DNA of 20,115 nucleotides from Bacteroidales bacterium (GTDB lineage: Bacteria > Bacteroidota > Bacteroidia > Bacteroidales > Muribaculaceae), in assembly GCA_900770215.1 (NCBI GenBank), contig CAAGJW010000111.1, positions 1-20,115 of the forward strand, given 5' to 3'. The notes below the pieces were generated by a model. It saw nothing but the letters and a program-made list of their open reading frames with translations, did no database searches and was not told the DNA's origin. Positions 8,613-16,486 of this stretch are shown piece after piece; the stretch's first letter is position 1, and each line of letters starts with the position of its first letter. A program made the position numbers and the translations under genes.

Positions 8613-9842
8613 TCATTTGTCCCAGGTATACTTGCCTGGATTCTTGATGGGTGCATAAGGCTTGTCAACACTTTCCTGGTGGGGCACCTTGGTGCCGTCG
8701 AGCACGGCCTTCAGGTAGGGCTCAAGCTTCTGCGCATAGAAATAGAAGCCTATGTCGGTGTAGTGTGTGCCATCGACAGTGCCCTCGTTGTCGGGACCAT
8801 AGAGATTTTTGCTGTCGATATAGTAGAGGTTTTTTGGATTCTCTCGCTTCAGCTTCAGGTAGTTTTTGTGAAAAGCATAGTTTTTCTCGGCCAGGTACTT
8901 GCTGTAGTAGCTGCTGTACTTGGCATAAGAGTAGATGGTGCCCTCAACCATGAAGATGGGCACATCGGGGCGTGCCTTGCGCAGGATATTGATGAAATCA
9001 TAGGTCAAGCTGTCGCACATGTTGAGTGTGCAATTAGGCACAGGGTCGATGACATAGGCCGTGACATTGGGGATTTGGGCCAAGGCGCGAGCCATGCAAT
9101 AGTCCATTTTGCCCTCACCGCTGATGCCTATGTTGACACACTCGGCATTGAGGTCGCGCTGAATGATGCTGGTGCCCACCATGCCAGGACGGCAGGCACA
9201 TCCGCCTTGCAGGATGCTGGTGCCGTAGAACACAAACTTCTTGTCGGCACGCGGGTTGTCGACCTTGGGCATCTCCATCTTGGCTCCGTGCTCAACGCCT
9301 ATTTCAAGCCAGTTCACGCCATCGTACAGTGGCAAGTAAAGCATGAACTCATGCATTTGGCCGTCCATCTTGTCGATATATACCTTGTTTTGGATAGAAT
9401 CCTTGAGAGGCGAAGTGCGGTTCACATTCTGAAAATCGCGCACTGGGCGGTTGCAGTTCACAAATCGCCATTGCCCGTTGTCGAGGATATAAAGATCGGT
9501 GCCCTTGATGCCTGTGGGGGCCATGTGGGCCATATACATGTTGGTGAGCAGGTTGTAGCGCACTGCCACCACCTTGGAGTTGGTGCGGAACCTGAATGCC
9601 TCGCCCGCAGTGCAGCGCTGGCGCTCATAGAGCGTGGGGCGCACGCTGTCTTTAAGATAGGCAGGAATGCGGAAATAAGGGGTCTCGCTGTCGGCAAAGC
9701 CCTTGTTGATCATTCTGAAGTCGAGTGCATTGTAATACTTGAGCGTGTCGGCCTTGGTGAAGTCTTGCGCCATGGCGCTTTTCTGTGTGAACCAAGCCAG
9801 TAATAACAGAAGCAATAGCCTGAATTTGTAGTTCAATGTCAT
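8613..9842 (-). CDS. Secreted SGNH/GDSL-type esterase with N-terminal GxDLY domain
   Basis: This 409-residue protein has a signal peptide (LLLLLLLAWF, likely cleaved after AMA near residue 25), so it is periplasmic or exported. The N-terminal jelly-roll-like domain contains the GxDLY motif (GTDLY at 114-118). The SGNH hydrolase domain follows, with a block I serine in YGTSI (S209; Thr replaces the usual Asp of GDS), DPVPN at 266-270, and the block V Asp/His pair in DGTHYTD (D357, H360). The family (Lipase_GDSL_3 with GxDLY) probably removes acyl groups from glycans; the substrate is not evident. I chose the ATG at 9842 because it opens directly into the signal peptide. The longer frame from 9932 would add 30 residues across the promoter. 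It lies upstream of the AlbA_2 gene on the same strand. Confidence 0.87.
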   Translation of the reverse strand: MTLNYKFRLLLLLLLAWFTQKSAMAQDFTKADTLKYYNALDFRMINKGFADSETPYFRIPAYLKDSVRPTLYERQRCTAGEAFRFRTNSKVVAVRYNLLTNMYMAHMAPTGIKGTDLYILDNGQWRFVNCNRPVRDFQNVNRTSPLKDSIQNKVYIDKMDGQMHEFMLYLPLYDGVNWLEIGVEHGAKMEMPKVDNPRADKKFVFYGTSILQGGCACRPGMVGTSIIQRDLNAECVNIGISGEGKMDYCMARALAQIPNVTAYVIDPVPNCTLNMCDSLTYDFINILRKARPDVPIFMVEGTIYSYAKYSSYYSKYLAEKNYAFHKNYLKLKRENPKNLYYIDSKNLYGPDNEGTVDGTHYTDIGFYFYAQKLEPYLKAVLDGTKVPHQESVDKPYAPIKNPGKYTWDK

Positions 9843-9877
9843 AATGTAATTAGAGAAATTAATGTTGTTTTGCCGAA

Positions 9878-9908
9878 CAAAATTACATAAAATATGGCAA
9901 ACCGCCAA
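9878..9908 (-). promoter_or_regulatory. Candidate promoter of the esterase gene
   Basis: Minus-strand TAATTTTG (9885-9878) matches TAnnTTTG, and a TTG at 9908-9906 lies 20 bases further upstream as a minimal -33 box. The predicted transcript start near 9871 supports the ATG at 9842 rather than an upstream start. Confidence 0.5.
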
Positions 9909-9912
9909 TAGT

Positions 9913-9950
9913 GACGGGCGGCAACCCTGCATGCAGAGTCGTCGCCCGTC
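9913..9950. terminator. Hairpin downstream of the OmpA-like gene, possible terminator
   Basis: The 8-bp stem GACGGGCG (9913-9920) with CGCCCGTC (9943-9950) surrounds a loop that contains the palindrome CTGCATGCAG (9927-9936). It lies about 50 bases after the stop of the OmpA-family gene and just upstream of the esterase promoter. No T-tract follows on either strand, so termination is a guess. A second, smaller hairpin, GCTCAAG (9985-9991) with CTTGAGC (10002-10008), spans the stop codon. Confidence 0.4.
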
Positions 9951-9998
9951 GTTAGATTTCGTTGGTATAAGAGCTATGTGTGCTGCTCAAGCGTCTTT

Positions 9999-10688
9999 TT
10001 ACTTGAGCGTGCCGGCATTGGCTTCTTTCACCATTTGCTCATTGGCACTGATGTAGATTTCCACGCGGCGGTTTTGTGCCCGCCCGGCCTCGGTGTCGTT
10101 GCTGGCCACAGGATTTTCCCATGCCATGCCCTCGCTCGTGAGGCGGCTCGAGCTCACGCCCGAGTTCACCAGATAGGTTTTCACCACCGAAGCACGCTCG
10201 GTTGAGACCTTGTCGTTGGCTGCACGCGTGCCCACATTGTCGGTGTAACCGAAGATCTGCACGTTGGTTTCAGGATTGTTGCGCAGCGAGGTGGCAAACT
10301 GCGACAAAGAGGTCTTGGCACTCTCGCTCAGATTGGTCTTGTTGAAGCCAAACAAGATGCCGCTATCAAAAGTGACCTTGATTGCCGTCAAGTTGTTTTG
10401 ATCGGTAACAGTATCGACTTGAGCACCAGGAATCTGAGCCAATTCCTTAGCTTGCTTGTCCATCTTCTTGCCAATCAATGTGCCAGCAGTACCACCGGCC
10501 ACTGCACCTATGGCTGCACCTATGGCTGCGCCCTTGCCATGCCCGATGAGCGCGCCTATGCCTGCGCCCAGGGCAGCACCGCCGCCACCGCCAATGAGGC
10601 CACCTTTACTTGCATTGTTCATCGAACCACAACCCGAGAGCCCCATTACGAGAGCTACACTCAGGAACAAACTCATTACTTTCTTCAT
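9999..10688 (-). CDS. OmpA-family outer-membrane lipoprotein with glycine zipper
   Basis: This lipoprotein of 229 residues anchors the outer membrane to peptidoglycan. Its signal peptide ends in the lipobox LSGC, with the lipidated cysteine at residue 20. Residues about 29-73 are a Gly/Ala-rich glycine-zipper segment (GGGGGAALGAGIGALIG and repeats of that pattern) that can insert in or associate with membranes. The C-terminal OmpA-like domain (about 105-215) has the peptidoglycan-binding pattern GYTDNVG (D150), STERA and NRRVEI (206-211). The architecture is like E. coli YiaD. It is a single gene with its own promoter in the AT-rich region upstream. Confidence 0.93.
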   Translation of the reverse strand: MKKVMSLFLSVALVMGLSGCGSMNNASKGGLIGGGGGAALGAGIGALIGHGKGAAIGAAIGAVAGGTAGTLIGKKMDKQAKELAQIPGAQVDTVTDQNNLTAIKVTFDSGILFGFNKTNLSESAKTSLSQFATSLRNNPETNVQIFGYTDNVGTRAANDKVSTERASVVKTYLVNSGVSSSRLTSEGMAWENPVASNDTEAGRAQNRRVEIYISANEQMVKEANAGTLK

Positions 10689-10740
10689 TTCGTACTATAA
10701 TTTTGAATTAAAAATCCATGTATCTAAAAATTTCGATTTA

Positions 10741-10748
10741 CAAATATA
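10741..10748 (-). promoter_or_regulatory. Candidate promoter of the OmpA-family gene (-7 box)
   Basis: Minus-strand TATATTTG is a perfect TAnnTTTG. It predicts a transcript start near 10734 and a leader of about 45 bases. No clear -33 TTG is visible. Confidence 0.5.
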
Positions 10749-11043
10749 CGATTTTTTACCTTTTTACTGTGAGAAAATTACATTATTTAATATATCGGGC
10801 TCTGCCGTCGCCCACAGTGAGAGAAGGTAAACGACAACTGCGCCCAAAGCGTCGCCACATTTTTCACTTGCGATGCCCGATCATCACCAGTGAAAAAGGA
10901 CAAAAGTACTTTTTTAGACTCACGACTGCGCCGAAGGTTTATTTTCAACGGTATTCACGCTGCGCCACGGTCTCAATCAAGATAATATTTCAATTTGAAA
11001 ACAAAAAAAAGCAGATTTCCTTTTCAAAGTAAAAAAAAATGTG

Positions 11044-11051
11044 TATATTTG
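11044..11051 (+). promoter_or_regulatory. Candidate promoter of the DUF349 gene (-7 box)
   Basis: TATATTTG is a perfect TAnnTTTG. It is preceded by an A-tract (11031-11039) and predicts a leader of about 50 bases before the ATG at 11110. The -33 region has TTTC rather than TTTG. Confidence 0.5.
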
Positions 11052-11109
11052 GATTTAATTTGTTGGCCTCCTTCTACAACGACAAGAAGGACCTTTAAAA
11101 AAAATTATT

Positions 11110-13074
11110 ATGGAATCGCAAGAACAGTCCACAACGAGCAAGGATCTCGAAAAGGACGTAGCCCTGAATTCAGAGCCTGCACAAGAGCAAAATACAGGCT
11201 CTGTTGCAAATCAACCCGAGGCAAGTTCGGCAACCGTCGAGCAAGCCCAGGAAGTCGTCAACCCAAGCGCAAGCCAGGAAGCAACTGCAAGCACCCCTGC
11301 CGAGGAGGAAGTTCAAGCCGAGCAAGACGCAAAACAGCCGGCCCCGACCGACACCGAGACACAGCCTCAGCACAAATACGCAGCCATGAGCAAAGCTGAG
11401 CTCATCGCTGCACTTGAGGCGCTGAAGGAGCAGCCCATCGACAGTGTGAAGGATGACGTTGCTCAAATCAAGTCGGCCTTCTTTGCCATACGCAAAGAGG
11501 AGATTGCAAAAGAAAAGGAAGACTTCCTTGCCAAAGGCAACGAAGAAGCAGCCTTTGCAGCCATCGACGATGCCGACGAAGTGAAAATCAAGGAGCTCTT
11601 GAACGAGCTGAAAGAGAAAAAGGCGCAATTCAATGCCGAGCAAGACGCTCTGCGCGCCGAAAACCTTGAGAAAAAGCGCAAAATCATCGACGAGATCAAT
11701 GCCATAGTGGCCGACCCCGACAATGTGAACCGTCAATACAACCGCATTCAGCAATTGCAGCAAGAGTTCAAAGCCATAGGCGAAGTGCCTGCAACCAATG
11801 AAACCGAATTATGGAAAAGCTATCAGCTGGCAGTAGAGAAATTCTACGACTTGCTCAAAATGAACAAGGAGCTGCGCGACTACGATTTCAAGAAAAATCT
11901 CGAAATCAAGCAGCAACTGTGCGCCGAGGCCGAAGCGCTCGACGATGAGAACGACGTGGTAGCCGCATTCAAGAAACTGCAGGAGTTGCACGACACATGG
12001 CGCGAGACCGGCCCTGTGGCCAAAGAGATAAGAGAAGAGCTGTGGCAGCGTTTCAAAAACGCCTCCTCGGTTATCAACAAGAAATACCAGGGATTCTTTG
12101 AAGAGCGCAAGGCCAAAGAGAAAGAAAACGCCGAAGCCAAGACTGCATTGTGCGAAAAAATAGAGGCCATCTCTACCGACGGGCTCAAGACCTATGCCGC
12201 GTGGGACGAAGCCACCAAGGGCATACTGGCCTTGCAAGAGCAGTGGAAGAAGTTGGGATTTGCCTCGCGCAAGCAGAATGCCGAGCTCTTTGCCCGCTTC
12301 AGGAAGTCGTGCGACGACTTCTTCGGCAAGAAAGCCGAGTTCTTCAAGCAAATGAAAGAGCAGTTTGCCGCCAATCTCGCCAAGAAAACTGAGCTGTGCG
12401 AGAGAGCCGAGGCAATGAAAGACTCTACCGACTGGAAAAAGACCACCGATGCCTTTGTGGCCTTGCAGAAGGAATGGAAGACCGTGGGACCGGTCGTGAA
12501 GAAACACAGCGATGCCATATGGAAGCGGTTTATCACAGCCTGCGATGCTTTCTTTGAAAACAAAAAGAAGCAAAACACCAGCATTCACACCATAGAGCAC
12601 GACAACTTGAAAACCAAGAAAGGCATCATTGCCCAAATCAACGCTGTGCTCGAAGCCGACGACAAAGAAGAAGGCCCTGCCAAGGTGCGCGAGCTCATGA
12701 GGCAATGGCAAGAAGTGGGTCACGTACCCTACAAGGAGAAAGACAAAATCTATGCCGAGTACAAAGCTGCTATCGACAAGGCCTTTGAGCAACTTGACAT
12801 GAAGGGCGTGAATGCCCGCATTGCCCACTTTGAAAACTCGCTCAGCCAAATGGGGGGCGACGACAAGGTGTATCACGAGCGCGAACGGCTGGTGCGCGAC
12901 TACGAGCGCAAATGCCAGGAGATGAAGACCTATGAGAACAACATGGGCTTCTTCAACGCCTCTTCCAAGAACGGAAGCACGATAGTGAAACAGATGGAAA
13001 AGAAGATTGCCAACCTCAAGGATGAAATCGCCATTCTCGAGAAAAAAATCAAGATGATTGACGACAAAATCTGA
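11110..13074 (+). CDS. DUF349 repeat protein
   Basis: A 654-residue cytoplasmic protein. Residues 1-90 are Glu/Gln/Ser/Thr/Pro-rich and probably disordered. Five DUF349 helical repeats follow, at about 185-255, 262-333, 342-411, 423-488 and 500-564. Each has the W..(L/V)G.....(L/I)W.RF..A.D.FF signature: LWKSYQLAVEKFYDL, LWQRFKNASSVINKKY, LFARFRKSCDDFF, IWKRFITACDAFF, IYAEYKAAIDKAF. The C-terminal 50 residues or so are a Lys/Glu-rich coiled coil. The family is widespread in Bacteroidota with repeat numbers that vary; its molecular role is not established, and I do not infer one. It has its own promoter and terminator. Confidence 0.92.
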   Translation: MESQEQSTTSKDLEKDVALNSEPAQEQNTGSVANQPEASSATVEQAQEVVNPSASQEATASTPAEEEVQAEQDAKQPAPTDTETQPQHKYAAMSKAELIAALEALKEQPIDSVKDDVAQIKSAFFAIRKEEIAKEKEDFLAKGNEEAAFAAIDDADEVKIKELLNELKEKKAQFNAEQDALRAENLEKKRKIIDEINAIVADPDNVNRQYNRIQQLQQEFKAIGEVPATNETELWKSYQLAVEKFYDLLKMNKELRDYDFKKNLEIKQQLCAEAEALDDENDVVAAFKKLQELHDTWRETGPVAKEIREELWQRFKNASSVINKKYQGFFEERKAKEKENAEAKTALCEKIEAISTDGLKTYAAWDEATKGILALQEQWKKLGFASRKQNAELFARFRKSCDDFFGKKAEFFKQMKEQFAANLAKKTELCERAEAMKDSTDWKKTTDAFVALQKEWKTVGPVVKKHSDAIWKRFITACDAFFENKKKQNTSIHTIEHDNLKTKKGIIAQINAVLEADDKEEGPAKVRELMRQWQEVGHVPYKEKDKIYAEYKAAIDKAFEQLDMKGVNARIAHFENSLSQMGGDDKVYHERERLVRDYERKCQEMKTYENNMGFFNASSKNGSTIVKQMEKKIANLKDEIAILEKKIKMIDDKI

Positions 13075-13110
13075 GATTGGCGACACACAATATCCTCGTC
13101 ACGCACACAC

Positions 13111-13144
13111 ACTCTCTGCGGTGCGACAGCCGCAGAGAGTTTTA
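13111..13144 (+). terminator. Rho-independent terminator after the DUF349 gene
   Basis: An 11-bp perfect stem, ACTCTCTGCGG (13111-13121) with CCGCAGAGAGT (13130-13140), has an 8-nt loop and is followed directly by TTT (TTTT counting the last stem base). It starts 36 bases after the stop codon. Confidence 0.85.
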
Positions 13145-13174
13145 ATTACATGTAAAGAGATATAAAACAACATT

Positions 13175-14554
13175 TTGGAGAGTAGAGGAAAATATGGCCA
13201 ATATATACGCTGGATTTTTACCGGCGTAGATTTTTTAATACTTAACCTTGCCTACCTGGCAGTGTGCACGCTCACCCCTGTCGCCGAGCACTTTTTTTCA
13301 AAGACGGTGTGGCTCATGATGAACATCTCGTTTGTTGCTGTGAGCTATTTCTTCTCCGACATCCATTACCGTCGAGTGGTCTATGCCGACCAGGTCGTGC
13401 TGCAGGTGATCAAGGCAGTGATGCTGCACACCGTCATCTTCATGGCGCTGCTCATGTTTCTTGGCTTCGACAAAGCCTCATGGAGAACCTATGTGAAATT
13501 CTACATCGCATTCTTTGCCGGGCTGAGCACATGGTGGCTGCTGTCGAGAAAACTGTTGAAACGCTACCGTGCGTTTGGCAAAAACTACAAGCGCATCATC
13601 ATCATCGGGGGCGGACATGTGGGCATCAGGCTGATGAATGAGCTCGAGAGCGATGCCGGCTATGGTTATCGCATACTGGGCATGTTTGACAACAACAAGA
13701 AAGCCAAGAGTGTGAAATATTATCGTGGCGACCTGGATCAGGTGGAAAAATTTGTGCAAGACAATCTTGTCGACGAGATGTATTGCTGCATGCCCGACAA
13801 CGACGACGACGTGATGGCCAGGCTCATCAAGATTGCCGACAGCAATGCCGTCGACTTCTACTATGTGCCGCAATTTGGCAAGCACATTACACGCCGGTTT
13901 GAGTTGTATCCCATAGGCAATGTGCCCGTCCTGGCTATACGCCCCTATCCGCTGAGCAATCCCTTCAATGCCTTGCTCAAGCGCAGTTTCGACCTGGTGG
14001 TGTCGAGCATTGTTCTCGTGCTCTCTCCCATTGTCATCATTCCTGTGGCCATAGTCATCAAGCTCACTTCGCCTGGCCCCGTCTTTTTCAAGCAAGAGCG
14101 CACAGGACTGCGAGGAGAGCCCTTCATGTGCTACAAGTTCAGGACGATGCGTGTCAACAGCGAGAGCGACACCATGCAGGCAACGCGCAACGACCCTCGC
14201 AAGACCAAATTTGGCAACTTCCTGCGCAAGAGCAACATCGACGAGCTGCCACAATTTTTCAACGTGTGGAAGGGTGAGATGTCGATTGTGGGACCCCGGC
14301 CGCACATGATAAAGCACACCGAGGCCTACAGCGCACTCATCGACAAGTACATGCTGCGCCACACCATAAAGCCAGGCATCACAGGATGGGCGCAAGTGAA
14401 TGGCTACCGTGGCCAGACCGATGAGCTGTGGAAGATGGAAAAGCGTGTGGAATATGACGTGTGGTATGCCGAGAACTGGAATTTCATGCTCGACATGAAA
14501 ATAATTTTTCTCACAGTCATCAACATGTTTAGAGGTGACAAGAACGCATTTTAA
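13175..14554 (+). CDS. Undecaprenyl-phosphate sugar-1-phosphate transferase (polyprenyl glycosylphosphotransferase)
   Basis: This membrane enzyme starts polysaccharide synthesis by moving a sugar-1-phosphate, often glucose or galactose, from a UDP-sugar to undecaprenyl phosphate. Its 459 residues match the WcaJ/WbaP-like family. There are four hydrophobic helices in residues about 10-125. A Rossmann-like CoA_binding_3 domain starts at RIIIIGGGHVG (140-150). One more membrane helix lies at about 272-297. The C-terminal transferase domain has SPGPVFFKQERTG, KFRTM (321-325), DELPQFFNV, GEMSIVGPRPHM and KPGITGWAQVNGYRG. The start is probably TTG 13175: upstream the frame reaches a stop at 13163, and the next in-frame ATG is about residue 48, inside the membrane region. 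recQ follows after 24 bases. The sugar specificity is unknown, and no other capsule genes are in the window. Confidence 0.93.
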   Translation: MESRGKYGQYIRWIFTGVDFLILNLAYLAVCTLTPVAEHFFSKTVWLMMNISFVAVSYFFSDIHYRRVVYADQVVLQVIKAVMLHTVIFMALLMFLGFDKASWRTYVKFYIAFFAGLSTWWLLSRKLLKRYRAFGKNYKRIIIIGGGHVGIRLMNELESDAGYGYRILGMFDNNKKAKSVKYYRGDLDQVEKFVQDNLVDEMYCCMPDNDDDVMARLIKIADSNAVDFYYVPQFGKHITRRFELYPIGNVPVLAIRPYPLSNPFNALLKRSFDLVVSSIVLVLSPIVIIPVAIVIKLTSPGPVFFKQERTGLRGEPFMCYKFRTMRVNSESDTMQATRNDPRKTKFGNFLRKSNIDELPQFFNVWKGEMSIVGPRPHMIKHTEAYSALIDKYMLRHTIKPGITGWAQVNGYRGQTDELWKMEKRVEYDVWYAENWNFMLDMKIIFLTVINMFRGDKNAF

Positions 14555-14578
14555 TCCACTCATGATCATCGTTGCCCA

Positions 14579-16429
14579 ATGATACCGCCACAGCAGCACC
14601 CTCCACGACCCGACTTGAAAGCCCAAGCCCTGGCATGCCTCAGAAAATTCTGGGGTTTTCCGGCATTCAGGTCCATGCAGTGGGACGTCGTCGCCCACGT
14701 CATGCAGGGCCATGACGCCCTGGTACTCATGCCCACCGGCGGCGGCAAGTCGATATGCTACCAGGTACCTGCTCTGCTCAGCCCAGGATGCACGATTGTG
14801 GTGTCGCCCCTGCTGGCGCTCATGAAAGACCAAATCGACAACCTCAAGGCAATGGGCATTCCTGCAGCATCGATCAACAGCCAGCAGAGCGAAGCCGAAA
14901 ACCGCGACGTGGCCGAAAATGTGTTCAAGGGATATATCAAGTTGCTCTACATCTCTCCCGAGCGTCTACTCACTGAACTCAACTCCTGGTCGTCGAGCAT
15001 CGCGATAAGCCTGATAGCCATCGACGAGGCCCATTGCATCTCGCACTGGGGACACGACTTCAGGCCAGAATATGCCCAGCTGTCGGTGCTCAAGCAACGC
15101 TACCCCAGCGTCCCTGTCATGGCTCTCACTGCTACAGCCGACCGAATTACACGCGACGACATCAAGACACAGCTCAACATTCCCAATGCCAGGATGTTTA
15201 TTACCTCATTTGACCGCCCCAATATCTCGCTCAACGTGAGGACCGAGGTGTCGGGACAAAACAAAATCAAGGCTATAGCCCGATTTATTGAAGCGCATCA
15301 TGGTCAAAGCGGCATCATATATTGCATGCGACGGCGCGACACCGAGAGCCTGGCCAAGAAGCTCAACAGCCTGGGCATCAAGGCCAAGCCCTTTCATGCC
15401 GGCATGACGGTGCCCGACAAGCAGCACACGCAGCAGGAGTTTATCAACGACGACCTACCCGTGATATGTGCCACAATAGCCTTCGGCATGGGCATCGACA
15501 AGAGCAACGTGAGGTGGATCATTCACAGCAACATGCCAAGCAACATCGAGAGCTACTACCAAGAGATAGGCCGCGCCGGGCGCGACGGCCTGCCTGCCGA
15601 TGCCTTGATGTTTTACAGCTATGGCGACGTTGTGACGCGCATGAAGATGGCTCAAGAATCGGGGCAACAAGAGGTGAACATGGAGAAATTGCGCCGCATG
15701 CAGCAATATGCCGAGTCGACCGTGTGCCGCAGGCGCATTCTGCTCAGCTACTTCAACGAGCGCTATGACCACGATTGCGGCAATTGTGATGTGTGCAACA
15801 ACCCTCCTCAACACATCGACGGCACTATCCCTGTGCAAATGGCTCTGAGCGCAATACTGCGCACTGGCGAGCGCGTGGGGCTCACAACAGCGATCGATAT
15901 CTTGCGTGGCTCGCGCAAGGCCGATATCGTGGCAGCGGGCTGGGACAGGCTCAAGACCTATGGCGTGGGGCACGACCTGTCGTTTGGCACATGGAATGCC
16001 TACATGCTGCAGATGCTGCAAATGGGTATCATCGACGTTGCCTATGGCGAAAACAATCATCTCAAGGTGACCGATTACGGCCGCGATATTTTGTTTGGGA
16101 AAAAGCAGGTGCAACTCTCGGCGGCAACATTCCACAACAAGAAAGCCGAGCAACCTGCACCACACGACGCTGCCGCCCTTCCGGCCAGCAATGCCGCCAT
16201 CGACGAGCTGCTGCGCGAGCTCAAGGCTACACGATATGCACTCGCCAAGGCCATGCACTTGCCTCCCTACATGATATTCAGCGACAAAGTGTTGCAAGTG
16301 ATTGCACAAGAGCAGCCCACAACCAAGGTGCAGTTTGGCACCTTGTATGGCATTGGAGAGAAGAAGTGCGAGTCCTACTGGCGCCAGTTTACCCAAGTAG
16401 TGATAAACTGGAAGTCGCGCCAACAGTGA
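14579..16429 (+). CDS. recQ: ATP-dependent DNA helicase RecQ
   Basis: A 3'-5' superfamily 2 DNA helicase acting in recombination and replication-fork repair. The protein has 616 residues. A Q-motif region FRSMQWDVV lies near residue 30. Walker A GGGKS is at 54-58, the DEAH box in AIDEAHCISHWGHDFRP at 149-152, and ALTATAD at 182-188. The second RecA domain ends with the arginine finger region YYQEIGRAGRDG. The zinc-binding cysteines are C383, C400, C403 and C406. A winged-helix RQC domain (about 415-525) and a C-terminal HRDC domain (about 540-616) complete the classical bacterial RecQ layout. It starts at ATG 14579, 24 bases after the sugar transferase, and is probably co-transcribed with it. 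The gene ends convergent to the DUF1848 gene with only 57 bases between them. Confidence 0.95.
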   Translation: MIPPQQHPPRPDLKAQALACLRKFWGFPAFRSMQWDVVAHVMQGHDALVLMPTGGGKSICYQVPALLSPGCTIVVSPLLALMKDQIDNLKAMGIPAASINSQQSEAENRDVAENVFKGYIKLLYISPERLLTELNSWSSSIAISLIAIDEAHCISHWGHDFRPEYAQLSVLKQRYPSVPVMALTATADRITRDDIKTQLNIPNARMFITSFDRPNISLNVRTEVSGQNKIKAIARFIEAHHGQSGIIYCMRRRDTESLAKKLNSLGIKAKPFHAGMTVPDKQHTQQEFINDDLPVICATIAFGMGIDKSNVRWIIHSNMPSNIESYYQEIGRAGRDGLPADALMFYSYGDVVTRMKMAQESGQQEVNMEKLRRMQQYAESTVCRRRILLSYFNERYDHDCGNCDVCNNPPQHIDGTIPVQMALSAILRTGERVGLTTAIDILRGSRKADIVAAGWDRLKTYGVGHDLSFGTWNAYMLQMLQMGIIDVAYGENNHLKVTDYGRDILFGKKQVQLSAATFHNKKAEQPAPHDAAALPASNAAIDELLRELKATRYALAKAMHLPPYMIFSDKVLQVIAQEQPTTKVQFGTLYGIGEKKCESYWRQFTQVVINWKSRQQ

Positions 16430-16486
16430 CCCCGACAGTATTACGACCCACGAGGGCAACAAATCTCTCGTTGAAACGATAGCCAG

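Larger units (their letters stand above)
10689..11109. other. 421-bp divergent intergenic region with promoters and inverted repeats
   Basis: This AT-rich region lies between the divergent OmpA-like and DUF349 genes. I see no convincing gene: the open frames here are short, Lys/Phe/Tyr-rich and unlike the neighbours' codon use. It holds -7 boxes for both flanking genes. It also holds a 9-bp inverted repeat TTTTTCACT (10860-10868) with AGTGAAAAA (10889-10897) around a 20-base loop, and a perfect 12-bp palindrome AAAAGTACTTTT (10902-10913). The repeats could be a terminator-like or operator structure. No further structure is recognisable. Confidence 0.6.

Noticed and set aside
8157..9803. A 548-codon plus-strand frame opposite the AlbA_2 and esterase genes
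   Set aside because: The minus strand holds two recognisable proteins with motifs and a promoter. The plus-strand translation is His/Val/Leu-rich with no domain.
7944..9842. A phage-defence island built on the AlbA_2 (Schlafen-like) protein
   Set aside because: The neighbour is a secreted esterase and there is no nuclease, ATPase or toxin. AlbA_2 regulators of this type are common in Bacteroidales genomes.
9843..9932. Thirty-residue N-terminal extension of the esterase
   Set aside because: It would run through the TAnnTTTG promoter and push the signal peptide inside the protein. The ATG at 9842 places the signal peptide at the N-terminus.
10718..11032. A 104-codon plus-strand frame in the intergenic region
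   Set aside because: It is Lys/Tyr/Phe/Arg-rich as AT-rich non-coding DNA gives, crosses the inverted repeats and the OmpA-gene promoter, and resembles no family I know.
13175..14554. A capsule or exopolysaccharide locus around the sugar-phosphate transferase
   Set aside because: No glycosyltransferase, flippase, polymerase or chain-length gene is adjacent; the neighbours are DUF349 and recQ. It is probably an isolated initiating enzyme.
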